In this document: positions 6,854 through 6,916 of the stretch, piece after piece
Layout of the letters: the number at the start of each line of letters is the position of its first letter
Position numbering within the stretch: position 1 is the stretch's first letter
From: an uncultured Erysipelotrichaceae bacterium
GTDB lineage: Bacteria > Bacillota_I > Bacilli_A > RF39 > UBA660
Direction of reading: 5' to 3'
DNA length: 6,916 bases
Assembly (NCBI GenBank): GCA_902795845.1
Contig: CADBMU010000069.1
Span: 1-6,916 of the forward strand
Position numbers and translations under genes: made by a program
Notes under the pieces: generated by a model
What the model was told of the DNA's origin: nothing
What the model saw: the letters and a program-made list of their open reading frames with translations, nothing else
Databases searched by the model: none

Positions 6854-6916
6854 CTAATATTTTTACAAATAAAGCTATTATTATAAATAACTGAATAAAT
6901 ATAATTATGAATAATC

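Noticed and set aside
6900..6905. TATAAT as a further plus-strand promoter
   Set aside because: There is no -35 at suitable spacing and no TG extension; such hexamers are expected by chance in this composition.
6907..6916. ATG near the right edge as the start of a plus-strand gene controlled by the leader RNA
   Set aside because: No ribosome binding site precedes it and only three codons are visible, so it cannot be supported.
1..6916. CRISPR arrays, insertion sequences, tRNA or rRNA genes, TGA-as-Trp recoding
   Set aside because: No regularly spaced repeats, transposase motifs or tRNA arms were seen; the Trp codons checked are TGG and all genes are intact with TAA stops.

Overview
The window is a very A+T-rich stretch of a low-G+C Gram-positive-like bacterium. 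It is densely packed, with good AGGAGG-type ribosome binding sites. All four genes end in TAA, and the Trp codons checked are TGG with full-length frames under the standard code, so this is not a TGA-recoding mollicute. A lipoteichoic-acid-synthase-type membrane enzyme, a Tex/YdcI protein and an AsnB-type amidotransferase together fit Bacillota (Bacilli/Erysipelotrichia-like or an uncultured gut relative). That placement is inference; no species is recognised.

Layout. All four protein genes lie on the minus strand, so read them from right to left. tex (6606-4471) encodes a complete RNA-binding transcription accessory protein. It has its own promoter at 6687-6659, and a 25-bp inverted repeat (6631-6655) sits over its presumed transcription start. 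After a 39-nt gap carrying an extended -10 promoter comes a three-gene unit. Its genes are a five-helix lipoteichoic acid synthase-family phosphoglycerol transferase (4431-2506), a glutamine-dependent asparagine synthase-family enzyme (2506-680, joined by a 1-nt TAATG overlap) and a stand-alone HD-domain hydrolase of the SpoT/MESH1 type (667-2, 12 nt after the asnB stop). The tight spacing implies one transcript and translational coupling. The unit links an envelope-polymer enzyme, an amidotransferase and a likely alarmone hydrolase.

The right end (6607-6916) has no gene but is rich in signals. Divergent from tex is a plus-strand promoter (TTGTTT, 17 bp, TGaTATTAT at 6706-6734). Its predicted start, A6741, is the first base of a structured RNA of about 95 nt. 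The RNA has a 5-bp closing stem (AGGTG with CACCT), a long internal hairpin and an intrinsic terminator with a T tract ending at 6835. The closing stem and the terminator compete for the same five bases, which is the architecture of a transcription-attenuating leader or riboswitch. It matches no class I recognise, and the gene it would control lies beyond the window. A perfect 20-bp palindrome (6834-6853) follows the terminator. Nothing supportable is seen in 6854-6916. This RNA is the best candidate here for something undescribed.
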